Shown here: one piece after another, positions 50,637 through 58,463 of the stretch
How the letters are laid out: each line of letters begins with the position of its first letter
Position numbering within the stretch: position 1 is the stretch's first letter
Assembly (NCBI RefSeq): GCF_039532605.1
Contig: NZ_BAAARY010000006.1
Coordinates: forward strand, 105,702 to 169,701
Source of the DNA: Pilimelia columellifera
Lineage (GTDB): Bacteria > Actinomycetota > Actinomycetes > Mycobacteriales > Micromonosporaceae
Length of the DNA stretch: 64,000 bases
Reading direction: 5' to 3'
Translations under genes and position numbers: made by a program
The notes under the pieces: model-generated
Seen by the model: the letters and a program-made list of their open reading frames with translations, nothing else
What the model was told of the DNA's origin: nothing
The model's database searches: none

Positions 50637-51527
50637 ATGAGTGAGCCCACTGAGCCGCGCCAGCAGCGCGCCGCCCGCCGCGCCGGCGAGTTCCCGCCAC
50701 CCCCGCCGCCGCTGGCCGTGCCGGTCCCCGACAGCCACACCCACCTCGATCTGACGGTCGCCGAGCCCGGCATCGCCGCCCTCGCGCCGGGCGACCGCGA
50801 GCCGGTGCGCGCCGCGATCGACGCCGCCGCCGCCGTGGGGGTCGACCGGCTCGTGCAGGTCGGCGTCGACGTGGCGTCGTCGGCGTGGGGCGCCACGCTC
50901 GCCCAAACCCATCCCGAGATCGTCGCCACGGTGGCGCTGCACCCCAACGAGGCCCCCAGGCTGGCTGACCTCGACGCCGCGCTGCACGAGATCGAGGCGC
51001 TCGCCGCCCACCCGCGGGTCCGCGGCATCGGCGAGACCGGCCTGGACGCCTTCCGCACCGGCGAGCAGGGCAGGACCGCCCAGGAGGCCAGCTTCCGCGC
51101 CCACATCGCCATCGCCAAGCGGCACGGCAAGGCGCTGGTCATCCACGACCGCGAGGCGCACGCCGACGTGCTGCGCGTCCTCGACGACGAAGGCGCGCCG
51201 GACACCGTCGTGCTGCACTGCTTCTCCGGTGACGCCGACTTCGCCGCCGAGTGCGTCCGGCGCGGCTACCTGCTCAGCTTCGCCGGCGTCGTCACCTTCG
51301 GCAGCGCCGAACCGCTGCGGGCGGCGGCGGCGATCACCCCGTTGGACCAGATCCTCGTCGAGACCGACGCCCCCTTCCTGACGCCGACGCCCTTCCGGGG
51401 GCGGCCCAACGCCTCCTATCTGCTCCCGCTTACCGTGCGGTCGCTCGCCGAGGTCAAAGGCGTCGACGTCGACGAGCTGTGCGCGGCGGTCTCGGCCACC
51501 AGCGACCGGGTCTTCGGGCCGTGGTGA
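50637..51527 (+). CDS. tatD: TatD family metal-dependent DNase
   Basis: A 296-aa TIM-barrel hydrolase. Metal-binding motifs: SHTHLDL at the start, GIGETGLD with the catalytic Glu, LVIHDREAH, VLHCFSGD and ETDAPFLTP. About 35 extra N-terminal residues precede the barrel. TatD proteins are 3'-5' exonucleases or deoxyribonucleases linked to DNA repair. The stop overlaps the rsmA start by 4 bp (GTGA). In many actinobacteria rpfB lies between tatD and rsmA; here nothing does. Confidence 0.92.
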   Translation: MSEPTEPRQQRAARRAGEFPPPPPPLAVPVPDSHTHLDLTVAEPGIAALAPGDREPVRAAIDAAAAVGVDRLVQVGVDVASSAWGATLAQTHPEIVATVALHPNEAPRLADLDAALHEIEALAAHPRVRGIGETGLDAFRTGEQGRTAQEASFRAHIAIAKRHGKALVIHDREAHADVLRVLDDEGAPDTVVLHCFSGDADFAAECVRRGYLLSFAGVVTFGSAEPLRAAAAITPLDQILVETDAPFLTPTPFRGRPNASYLLPLTVRSLAEVKGVDVDELCAAVSATSDRVFGPW

Positions 51528-52384
51528 CGCCGCTGCTGGGCCCGGCGGAGATCCGCCGACTGGCCGCCGCCCTCGGGGTCGCCCCGACGAAGAGACTCGG
51601 CCAGAACTTCGTCCACGACGCCAACACCGTCCGCCGGATCGCCGCCGCCGCGGAGCTGACCGCCGACGATGTCGTCGTCGAGGTGGGCCCGGGGCTCGGC
51701 TCGCTGACCCTGGCGCTGCTGCCGCTGACCCGACACGTCTACGCGGTGGAGCTGGACGCGGCGCTCGCCACCGCGCTGCCCGGAACGGTGACCGAGTTCG
51801 CCGGCGCTGAGGCCGCCGCCCGCCTCACCGTCCGGCATCTCGACGCCCTCAGACTCACCGCCGACGACCTGCTTGACGCCGGCGAGCCGACGGCGCTGGT
51901 GGCGAACCTGCCGTACAACGTGGCCGTCCCGGTGGTGTTGCGGCTGCTGGCCGAGCTGCCGTCGCTGCGCCGCGGCCTGGTGATGGTGCAGAAGGAGGTC
52001 GCGGACCGGATGGTCGCCGGACCCGGGTCGAAGGTGTACGGGGTCCCCAGCGTCAAACTGGCCTGGCACGCTGAGGCGCGTTCGGCCGGCAGGGTGCCGC
52101 CGAACGTTTTCTGGCCGGTTCCCAACGTCGACTCCGGGCTGGTGGCCTTCACCCGGCGTGAGCCGCCGCCGGGGGCCGACCGGCGGGCGGTCTTCGCGGT
52201 TGTCGACGCGGCGTTCGCGCAGCGGCGCAAGATGCTGCGGGCCGCGTTAGCCGGCTGGGCCGGCGGGTCGGGGGCCGCAGTCGCCGTGCTGGAACGTGCG
52301 GGGGTGCCGCCGACGGCCCGTGGCGAGGAGCTGACGGTCGTCGAGTTCACCGCGATCGCCGCCGCCCGGCAGCGCGCGGGCTGA
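51524..52384 (+). CDS. rsmA: 16S rRNA dimethyladenosine transferase (KsgA)
   Basis: A 286-aa methyltransferase that dimethylates A1518 and A1519 of 16S rRNA during small-subunit maturation. Motifs: LGQNFVHDANTVRRI, VVEVGPGLGSLTLALL (SAM), ANLPYNVAVPV (catalytic NLPY), VFWPVPNVDSGLV and FAQRRKMLRAAL. Start GTG 51524 gives a GTGA overlap with the tatD stop, so translation is coupled; the long frame upstream within tatD is a shadow. Confidence 0.93.
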   Translation: MTPLLGPAEIRRLAAALGVAPTKRLGQNFVHDANTVRRIAAAAELTADDVVVEVGPGLGSLTLALLPLTRHVYAVELDAALATALPGTVTEFAGAEAAARLTVRHLDALRLTADDLLDAGEPTALVANLPYNVAVPVVLRLLAELPSLRRGLVMVQKEVADRMVAGPGSKVYGVPSVKLAWHAEARSAGRVPPNVFWPVPNVDSGLVAFTRREPPPGADRRAVFAVVDAAFAQRRKMLRAALAGWAGGSGAAVAVLERAGVPPTARGEELTVVEFTAIAAARQRAG

Positions 52385-52420
52385 CCCGGCCGTCGGCCCT
52401 GCCCGATGCCCTCGTCCGAG

Positions 52421-52426
52421 TAGGCT
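52421..52426 (+). promoter_or_regulatory. -10 box TAGGCT of the ispE leader transcript
   Basis: TAGGCT 7 nt before GTG 52434, the spacing seen at other leaderless genes, placing the transcript start at the micro-ORF rather than at ispE. Confidence 0.5.
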
Positions 52427-52433
52427 GAGCGAC

Positions 52434-52460
52434 GTGTCAGCGAGGAGGAGGCGATCATGA
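52434..52460 (+). CDS. 8-codon leader micro-ORF, Arg-rich (MSARRRRS)
   Basis: GTG-TCA-GCG-AGG-AGG-AGG-CGA-TCA-TGA. Three consecutive AGG codons, rare in such GC-rich genomes, also form the Shine-Dalgarno site of the next micro-ORF. The stop overlaps that ORF's start (ATGA). GTG follows TAGGCT with leaderless spacing. Translation is inferred only from this arrangement. Confidence 0.4.
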   Translation: MSARRRRS

Positions 52461-52552
52461 TCGCGCAGCCCGTGGCCCCGGCGCGTGTTGATGACCGGTC
52501 GACCGATCCGACGCGCCAGGGACTGCTGCCGATCCGGGACCTCGTTCCGTGA
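52457..52552 (+). CDS. 31-aa micro-ORF coupled to ispE
   Basis: ATG 52457, preceded by AGGAGGAGG with 5-6 nt spacing, the strongest ribosome-binding site in the region. It encodes 31 residues (MIAQPVAPARVDDRSTDPTR then QGLLPIRDLVP) and its TGA overlaps the ispE GTG by GTGA. ispE itself lacks a good site, so its translation probably depends on termination of this ORF. No known peptide family. The end RQGLLPIRDLVP looks peptide-like rather than random, but I cannot assign it. Confidence 0.5.
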   Translation: MIAQPVAPARVDDRSTDPTRQGLLPIRDLVP

Positions 52553-53496
52553 CCGAGGCGTGGCGGCCGGACGACGACCGTCCGCGTCGGCCCTCGGGTC
52601 CGGTGCGCGTCCGCGTCCCCGCGAAGATCAACCTTCACCTCGGCGTGGGCCCCCTGAGGGCCGACGGCTACCACGAGCTGACCACCGTCTACCACGCCAT
52701 CGGTCTGTACGACGAATTGACCGCCCGCCCGGGAGACACCCTGACGCTGACCATGGCCGGCGAGGGGGCCGGCGAGCTGGTACTGGACGACAGCAATCTC
52801 ATCATCCGGGCGGCGCGGGCGTTGGCCCGGCGCACCGGTCTGCCGGCCCTGGCACGGCTGCACCTGCGCAAGCACATCCCGTTGGCCGGCGGCCTGGCCG
52901 GCGGCAGCGCCGACGCCGCCGCGGCGCTCGTCGCCTGCGACGCGCTGTGGGGCGCCGGACTGTCCCGCGAGGAGCTGGCCGAGGTGGCCGTCGAACTGGG
53001 CTCGGACGTGCCGTTCCTGGTCTACGGCGGCACCGCCCTGGGCACCGGTCGGGGCGAGATCGTCAGCCCGGTGCTGGTGCGTCCGGCGAACTGGCACTGG
53101 GTGGTCGCGGCCGCAGACGGCGGCCTGTCCACTCCTGAGGTCTACCGGGAGCTGGACCGGCTCCGCGGCGCGGGGGCCGCGCCGCCTCCGCTGGGCAGCA
53201 CCGACCCGCTGCTGGCGGCGCTGCGGCAGCGTGATCCCGGGGTGCTGGCCCAGGCCCTGGGCAACGACCTCCAGGCCGCCGCGCTGTCGCTGCGCCCCGA
53301 CCTGGCCGACACTCTCGCCGCGGGGGTCGCCGCCGGGGCGCTCACCGGGCTGGTTTCCGGTTCTGGCCCGAGCTGCGTCTTCCTGACCCGCACCAGCGAT
53401 GCCGCCACCCGCATCGCCGCCGCGCTGAAGGAGTCCGGGACGTGCCGTTCGGCCGAGGCGGTCCAGGGCCCGATGGCCGGCGCCAGGGTCGCCTGA
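52549..53496 (+). CDS. ispE: 4-diphosphocytidyl-2-C-methyl-D-erythritol kinase
   Basis: A 315-aa GHMP kinase of the non-mevalonate isoprenoid pathway. Motifs: VRVPAKINLHLGVG (substrate), GYHELTTVYHAI, the ATP-binding glycine loop PLAGGLAGGSADAAA, and C-terminal GLVSGSGPSCVFL. GTG 52549 overlaps the upstream 31-aa ORF. The order tatD-rsmA-ispE is conserved in actinobacteria, but separate leader peptides are not something I know from there. Confidence 0.93.
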   Translation: MTEAWRPDDDRPRRPSGPVRVRVPAKINLHLGVGPLRADGYHELTTVYHAIGLYDELTARPGDTLTLTMAGEGAGELVLDDSNLIIRAARALARRTGLPALARLHLRKHIPLAGGLAGGSADAAAALVACDALWGAGLSREELAEVAVELGSDVPFLVYGGTALGTGRGEIVSPVLVRPANWHWVVAAADGGLSTPEVYRELDRLRGAGAAPPPLGSTDPLLAALRQRDPGVLAQALGNDLQAAALSLRPDLADTLAAGVAAGALTGLVSGSGPSCVFLTRTSDAATRIAAALKESGTCRSAEAVQGPMAGARVA

Positions 53497-53581
53497 CCTA
53501 CCCCTCGTCGTAGGTGGTTGCTCATATGGCAGCGTCGCCGCCGGTCGACGAACCCAGAGCGGGCAGTAGTCTGATCCGGAT

Positions 53582-55405
53582 ATGGCTAACATCATCAACC
53601 TGGACCGGGTTTCCAAGGGCTACGGGCCGGTCGGGCAACTACTCACTGACGTGTCGCTCGGTATCGCCGATGACGACATGATCGGCGTGGTGGGTCTCAA
53701 CGGCGCCGGCAAGACCACCCTCCTGCGCATGTTGACCCGCCAGGAGGAACCCGACGACGGCCGGGTCACCCACCGCCGAGACCTACGAGTCGCCTCGTTG
53801 CCGCAGCGGTTGGATCTTGGGGCGACCGCCACCATCCGAGACATCGTCCTCGGAACGGCCTGGCTGGATGAGGGCTTCGGCGCCGAGCATGAGTGGGCGG
53901 GCGACACTGGAGTGCGCACCATCCTCGACGGCCTGGGTATGGGATACCTCGGTTTGGACAGCGCGGTCGGGCCGATGTCCGGCGGCGAGCGCCGCCGTGT
54001 CGCCCTCGCCGCACTTCTCGTGCGGTCAGCTGACCTGCTGATTCTGGACGAGCCGACCAACCACCTCGACCTCGCCGGTGTCGCCTGGCTCGCCGGGCAT
54101 CTGAAAAGCCGTCGGGGCGCGGTCATCGTGGTCACCCATGACCGCTGGTTCCTCGACGAGGTCTGCAACGCCACCTGGGAGGTCGTCGACCAGACCGTTC
54201 GCGCCTACGAAGGCGGCTTCGCCGCCTGGACCCTGGCCCGCATCGAACGCCAACGCGTCGCCGCCACCACCGAAGCGCGCCGCCAGAACCTGCTGCGTAA
54301 GGAAATCGCGTGGCTTCGGCGCGGCCCGCCAGCGCGCACCTCGAAACCGAAGTTCCGCATCGACGCCGCCAACGCGTTAATCGCCGACGTGCCCCCGGTG
54401 CGGGATTCCGTGTCCCTGCGACGCATGGCCACCGCCCGCCTCGGCAAGCAGGTCTACGACCTCAAGGACGTCAGCCTGCGCGGCGGCGACAAGGTCCTGC
54501 TCACCGACGTGACGTGGCAGGTCGGCCCAGGCGAACGAGTCGCCATCCTCGGCGCGAACGGAGCAGGAAAGACGACCCTGCTGCGGCTGCTGGCCGGGCA
54601 GCGCGAACCGGACGCCGGAACCTGCAAAGTCGGCGCCACCGTACGGGCGGCGTTCCTGTCGCAGGAACTGACCGAGCTACCCGGCCACCTACGGCTACTG
54701 GAAGCGGTCGAAGACGTCGCCCGGCGGGTGAAGCTCGGCGACCGTGACATGTCAGCGTCGCAGCTGGCTGAAGTATTCGGGTTCACCGATCGGCGCCTCT
54801 GGACACCTGTGTCGGACCTGTCCGGCGGTGAACGCCGTCGGCTTCAGCTGCTGCGCCTACTGGCCACCGAACCGAATGTGTTGATCTTGGATGAACCGAC
54901 CAACGATCTGGACACCGACACCCTCGCCTCGCTGGAGGACCTGCTCGACTCGTGGCCGGGAAGCATCATCGTGGCCAGCCACGACCGTTACCTGATCGAA
55001 CGAGTAACCGACAACGTGTTCGGGATGCTCGGCGACGGCCGCCTCACCCACCTACCCGGCGGAGTGCAGGAGTACCTCACCCGCCTGGCCAGCGGTTCGG
55101 CGGCCCAGTTCGGCGTGGGCGAATCACGGTCAACCCAGCCCGGCGGCCAGGCTGACCGTGCCGCCGAAAGCAGCGGGCTGACCCCGGCGAAAGTCCGCGA
55201 GGGACGTAAAGAGCTTTCCCGCTTAGAGCGGCAGGTCAGTAAGCTGACCCAGAAACAGAAAACCCTCCACGAACAACTCGCCCAGGCCGCCGCTGACTTC
55301 AGTCAGCTAGCGGTCCTTGACGCGCAACTCAAAAGCGTATCGGCGGAGATCCAGGCCACCGAGGAACAGTGGATGGCGCTCGCCGAGCAACTCCCTGACC
55401 AGTAG
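53582..55405 (+). CDS. ABC-F family ATPase
   Basis: A 607-aa protein with two ABC domains and no membrane part, of the class that acts on ribosomes (translation factors or antibiotic-target protection). Domain 1 has GLNGAGKTT and MSGGERRRVALAALL with LILDEPTNHLDLAGVAWL; domain 2 has GANGAGKTT and LSGGERRRLQLLRLL with LILDEPTNDLDTDTLASL. The interdomain linker (about 220-290) is basic. A C-terminal coiled coil (about 540-600) resembles the Uup/EttA-type tail. Parts use less GC-rich codons than neighbours, including two TTA leucines (54377, 55223). Which ABC-F subfamily is open. Start ATG has a TAGTCT box 9 nt upstream. Confidence 0.9.
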   Translation: MANIINLDRVSKGYGPVGQLLTDVSLGIADDDMIGVVGLNGAGKTTLLRMLTRQEEPDDGRVTHRRDLRVASLPQRLDLGATATIRDIVLGTAWLDEGFGAEHEWAGDTGVRTILDGLGMGYLGLDSAVGPMSGGERRRVALAALLVRSADLLILDEPTNHLDLAGVAWLAGHLKSRRGAVIVVTHDRWFLDEVCNATWEVVDQTVRAYEGGFAAWTLARIERQRVAATTEARRQNLLRKEIAWLRRGPPARTSKPKFRIDAANALIADVPPVRDSVSLRRMATARLGKQVYDLKDVSLRGGDKVLLTDVTWQVGPGERVAILGANGAGKTTLLRLLAGQREPDAGTCKVGATVRAAFLSQELTELPGHLRLLEAVEDVARRVKLGDRDMSASQLAEVFGFTDRRLWTPVSDLSGGERRRLQLLRLLATEPNVLILDEPTNDLDTDTLASLEDLLDSWPGSIIVASHDRYLIERVTDNVFGMLGDGRLTHLPGGVQEYLTRLASGSAAQFGVGESRSTQPGGQADRAAESSGLTPAKVREGRKELSRLERQVSKLTQKQKTLHEQLAQAAADFSQLAVLDAQLKSVSAEIQATEEQWMALAEQLPDQ

Positions 55406-55543
55406 CCGGGCAGCCGTCGGGGCCGCTGTTCTGACCTCAGCCGGGACAAACAGAGGACGATTAGTCGCCGAACTGGGTTTAGTCCGCGTCCATGGGGGTT
55501 CTTCTACTGAACCGGTGGAAGACATCATGGAAGGAGTCGGCCC

Positions 55544-56095
55544 TTGACCAGGACGATGCAGGACATCATCAGCATCAAGCTCGAACGTAGTTTCGACACC
55601 ATGGACGCCAACCACGACGGCTACGTGGATTGGACGGACTACCAGCAGCTCGCTGACCGCTACATCCAGGCATACAGGCTCGATAAGGGCGACCGCCGGT
55701 CGCGGGCGCTCCAGACCTTCACCCAGATCTACTGGCTGGAGCTGCTGCGCCACTCGGGCGTCGAAGCGGACCGGCTCACGAAGGAGCAGTTCGTCACGGC
55801 CAACCGTCTCGCGGTCATCGATACCAGCCGCCTCAACGTGGTCGAGGGCGGCGGCCACGCGATCTTCGACGTCATCGACGGCGACGGCGACGGCGAGATC
55901 AGCAAGGACGAGTTCGCCCGCTTCCTGAGGGACGTGTGGAGGAGCGACGCGCCCGATGCGATGGACTCGTTCACCAGGTTGGATACCGACGGCGACGGCG
56001 CGATCTCACGGCAGGAGTTCATCCGCTCGATCCGTGAGCACTATCTCTCCAACGACCCGGACGCGCCTGGCAGCCTGTTCTTCGGGCATGTCTGA
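55544..56095 (+). CDS. EF-hand calcium-binding protein, calerythrin-like
   Basis: A 183-aa cytosolic protein with three canonical EF-hand loops: residues 21-32 (DANHDGYVDWTD), 112-123 (DGDGDGEISKDE) and 147-158 (DTDGDGAISRQE). A degenerate second hand would lie near 65-80. Length and spacing match calerythrin and the sarcoplasmic calcium-binding protein family of actinomycetes, which buffer or sense calcium. TTG 55544 is chosen because AAGGAG lies 8 nt upstream; ATG 55556 would be too far from it. Confidence 0.88.
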   Translation: MTRTMQDIISIKLERSFDTMDANHDGYVDWTDYQQLADRYIQAYRLDKGDRRSRALQTFTQIYWLELLRHSGVEADRLTKEQFVTANRLAVIDTSRLNVVEGGGHAIFDVIDGDGDGEISKDEFARFLRDVWRSDAPDAMDSFTRLDTDGDGAISRQEFIRSIREHYLSNDPDAPGSLFFGHV

Positions 56096-56182
56096 CCCAC
56101 CGATGCCAGGATTCTTCCGGTCTGACCGGAAGCCTCTACGGCCACCCCTGGACCCTTGTCCAGGGGCAGCCGTCGCCGGGAC

Positions 56183-57871
56183 GTGACCCGTCTCCGCCGA
56201 CCGCCGCGACTGCCACGATGGGCTGCTGCTGCCGCGTTGGCGATCGTCGGCGCGCTGTCGGTCCTGGTCGGGCCGGCGCAGCCGGCAAGCGCGCACGCGA
56301 TTCTGACGGCGACGACGCCGACGCGGGGATCGGTCATCCCACAGGCCCCATCGACGGTTGTGCTGGTGTTCAACGAACCGGTCGTCCCGGCGCCGGGCAG
56401 AACCCAGGTGGTGGCGCCCGACGGGAAGCGGATCAGCGTCGGCGACCCTGTCAGCGAAGGTCGGCGCTTGTCCATCGCGATCCGGGCGGCGGACCGGCCG
56501 CTTGGCACGTACGTGGTGAGCTACCGCATCGTGTCGGTCGATAGTCATACGATTTCCGGCGCGTTCGCTTTCTCTGTCGGCGCCCCGTCAAAAGCTCGAC
56601 CGCCTGCCGAGGACGCGGGGGTGAACCCGACCGTGGAGACAGCAGCCGCGGTCGCCAGGTACCTCGGCTACGTCGGCCTGACCCTCGCGATCGGTCCGTT
56701 CCTGATACTGCTCGTCATGTGGCCGCGGCGGTTATCCAAGCGTGGACCGTTGCGCATGGTTGGGACCGGGTTCGGGCTGTTGACGGTCGCGACCCTGGCG
56801 TCGCTGTGGCTACAGGCGCCGTACAGCTCCGGGGCGGCTCTGTTCGATGTCTCGGCCGCGGAACTGCGTCAGGTTACGCTCAGCCCGTTCGGGACGGTGC
56901 TGCTCGCCCGCCTGGTCCTGATCGCCGTCGCCGCCGTGCTGGTCCGCCAGGTCCTCCGGGCAGAAAGATCGAGCCTCAGGGCAGACAGATCGAGGCTGAC
57001 GCGGATCGGCCTGGTCGCGGTCCTGCTCGCCGGGTCAGCGACGTGGCCGTTGGCAGGCCATCAGATCGCCTCTCCGCTCTCCGCGGTCATGGTGGCAGCA
57101 GACATGGCCCATCTGATCAGCATGGCGGTGTGGCTGGGCGGCCTGGCGCTACTGGCCGGTTTCCTCCTGCGCCGGGCCGACCCTCGGGAGCTGCACATCA
57201 TCCTTCCTGTCTGGTCAGGTTGGGCCGCCGCGGCGGTGTGCTGTCTGGTCGTGGCCGGAGTCATTCAGGCCCTCGTCCAGGTCGGCGCACCACAATTTCT
57301 ACTGAAGACCGATTACGGACGGCTCATCATCGCCAAACTGGCGTTGACGGCCGGCGTACTGGCTGTCGCGGTCATTTCCCGGCGGCTGGCGCGCCGACGC
57401 AGGGGCTCCTCCTACGCGACGTCGCTTCGACGGTCGGTATGGGGCGAGTTGGGCCTCGCCGCGGTGATCCTGGCAGCCAGCGCCGCGCTGGCGCAGACCA
57501 CACCCGCGCGATTGGCGGCCATCGAAGTCACCGCGCAGGCGAAAGCCAAAGGATTCGTGACCACTCTCAACAGCCCGCTGTACGCCGTGCAGTTCGAGAT
57601 CTTCCCCGTGCAGCTCGGGGAGAACAACACCTTCCACGGCTTCGTCTACACACCCGACGGCAAGCCACTCAACGTGGCCGAGTGGAAGGTCACCGCCGCG
57701 CTGCCCAGCAAGGGCATCGAGCCTATGGACAACCCGGTCGCGCCCCTGCTCGGCAATCAGGGCCTTGGCGGTATCAACTTTCCGGTGCCTGGCGACTGGC
57801 AACTCAGATTGACCATACGCACTTCCGAGATCGAACAGGCGACCGTCACTACGACCGTGTCGGTCGAATAG
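56183..57871 (+). CDS. CopC-CopD copper resistance fusion (YcnJ type)
   Basis: About 562 aa. Signal region about 12-35; a CopC domain at the mature N-terminus with the copper-ligand His38 in ASAHAIL and the DSH in SVDSHTISGAFAF; a CopD domain with about eight membrane helices (about 155-445), including HLISMAVWLGGLALL; and a C-terminal extracytoplasmic YtkA-like beta domain (TTLNSPLYAVQFEIFPVQLG, NNTFHGFVYTPDGKPL). Likely copper binding and uptake across the membrane. GTG 56183 is a weak start; TTG 56156 is the alternative. Confidence 0.85.
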   Translation: MTRLRRPPRLPRWAAAAALAIVGALSVLVGPAQPASAHAILTATTPTRGSVIPQAPSTVVLVFNEPVVPAPGRTQVVAPDGKRISVGDPVSEGRRLSIAIRAADRPLGTYVVSYRIVSVDSHTISGAFAFSVGAPSKARPPAEDAGVNPTVETAAAVARYLGYVGLTLAIGPFLILLVMWPRRLSKRGPLRMVGTGFGLLTVATLASLWLQAPYSSGAALFDVSAAELRQVTLSPFGTVLLARLVLIAVAAVLVRQVLRAERSSLRADRSRLTRIGLVAVLLAGSATWPLAGHQIASPLSAVMVAADMAHLISMAVWLGGLALLAGFLLRRADPRELHIILPVWSGWAAAAVCCLVVAGVIQALVQVGAPQFLLKTDYGRLIIAKLALTAGVLAVAVISRRLARRRRGSSYATSLRRSVWGELGLAAVILAASAALAQTTPARLAAIEVTAQAKAKGFVTTLNSPLYAVQFEIFPVQLGENNTFHGFVYTPDGKPLNVAEWKVTAALPSKGIEPMDNPVAPLLGNQGLGGINFPVPGDWQLRLTIRTSEIEQATVTTTVSVE

Positions 57872-57934
57872 CCAGTATCCGTCGAGGTGATCGTCATGGA
57901 GGGGTGGGCGGGCGCACCTGTCGCCGAGCGTCGA

Positions 57935-58360
57935 TCACGTCGGCGGGTGCTCGTTCAGCCACGCTGCCGGTCGGCGTGCTGACGCGCGCGACAGCCACGC
58001 GTCCTGGACCACCTCGGCCAGCTCCGTGTGGGTCAGCTCGCCGACGCGGGCGGCCCGCAGCAGAACCGAAGGGTGGCCGTTGAAGTGCGCGGTGGTGAAG
58101 AACGGCGACGCTTCATCTTGCGTCAGCGCCTGCTTGTCCGCCTCGGACGGAACCCAAAAGACGATCACGTCCGTATACCGCCCGCCGGTCGTCGGGTCGA
58201 TCGCGTCCGGCCGCGGATTACGGAAGAAGACGAACGACTTCCCGCCCACCTGGTAGACCGGATTGTCGCCACTGCCGCAGTCAACGGTGACGTGTGGCAT
58301 GGCCAAAGCCAGCTCATGCACGTCCCCCACCCGAGCGGGCCGACTCCTGTCGTCTGTCAC
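57935..58360 (-). CDS. MmcQ/YjbR family protein
   Basis: A 141-aa protein of the double-wing CyaY-like fold: VGDVHELALAMPHVTVDCG at the start, YQVGGKSFVFFRNPRPDA and VLLRAARVGELTHTELAEVV near the end, with the terminal RRPAAWLNEH. Called DNA-binding in databases, but function is unproven. GTG 58360 lies 6 nt after TACCCT, so leaderless. Confidence 0.8.
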   Translation of the reverse strand: MTDDRSRPARVGDVHELALAMPHVTVDCGSGDNPVYQVGGKSFVFFRNPRPDAIDPTTGGRYTDVIVFWVPSEADKQALTQDEASPFFTTAHFNGHPSVLLRAARVGELTHTELAEVVQDAWLSRASARRPAAWLNEHPPT

Positions 58361-58366
58361 GCCTCC

Positions 58367-58372
58367 AGGGTA
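58367..58372 (-). promoter_or_regulatory. -10 box TACCCT of leaderless MmcQ/YjbR gene
   Basis: Minus-strand TACCCT, 6 nt from the GTG at 58360. Confidence 0.45.
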
Positions 58373-58463
58373 GTTAACGACCCGTCTTGCCTGCATCAGT
58401 GTGCTCAGCGGGGCCGACAAGGTCGGGCCGGCGGTGGCCACCTGCCGGACGACGGCAGGCTGG

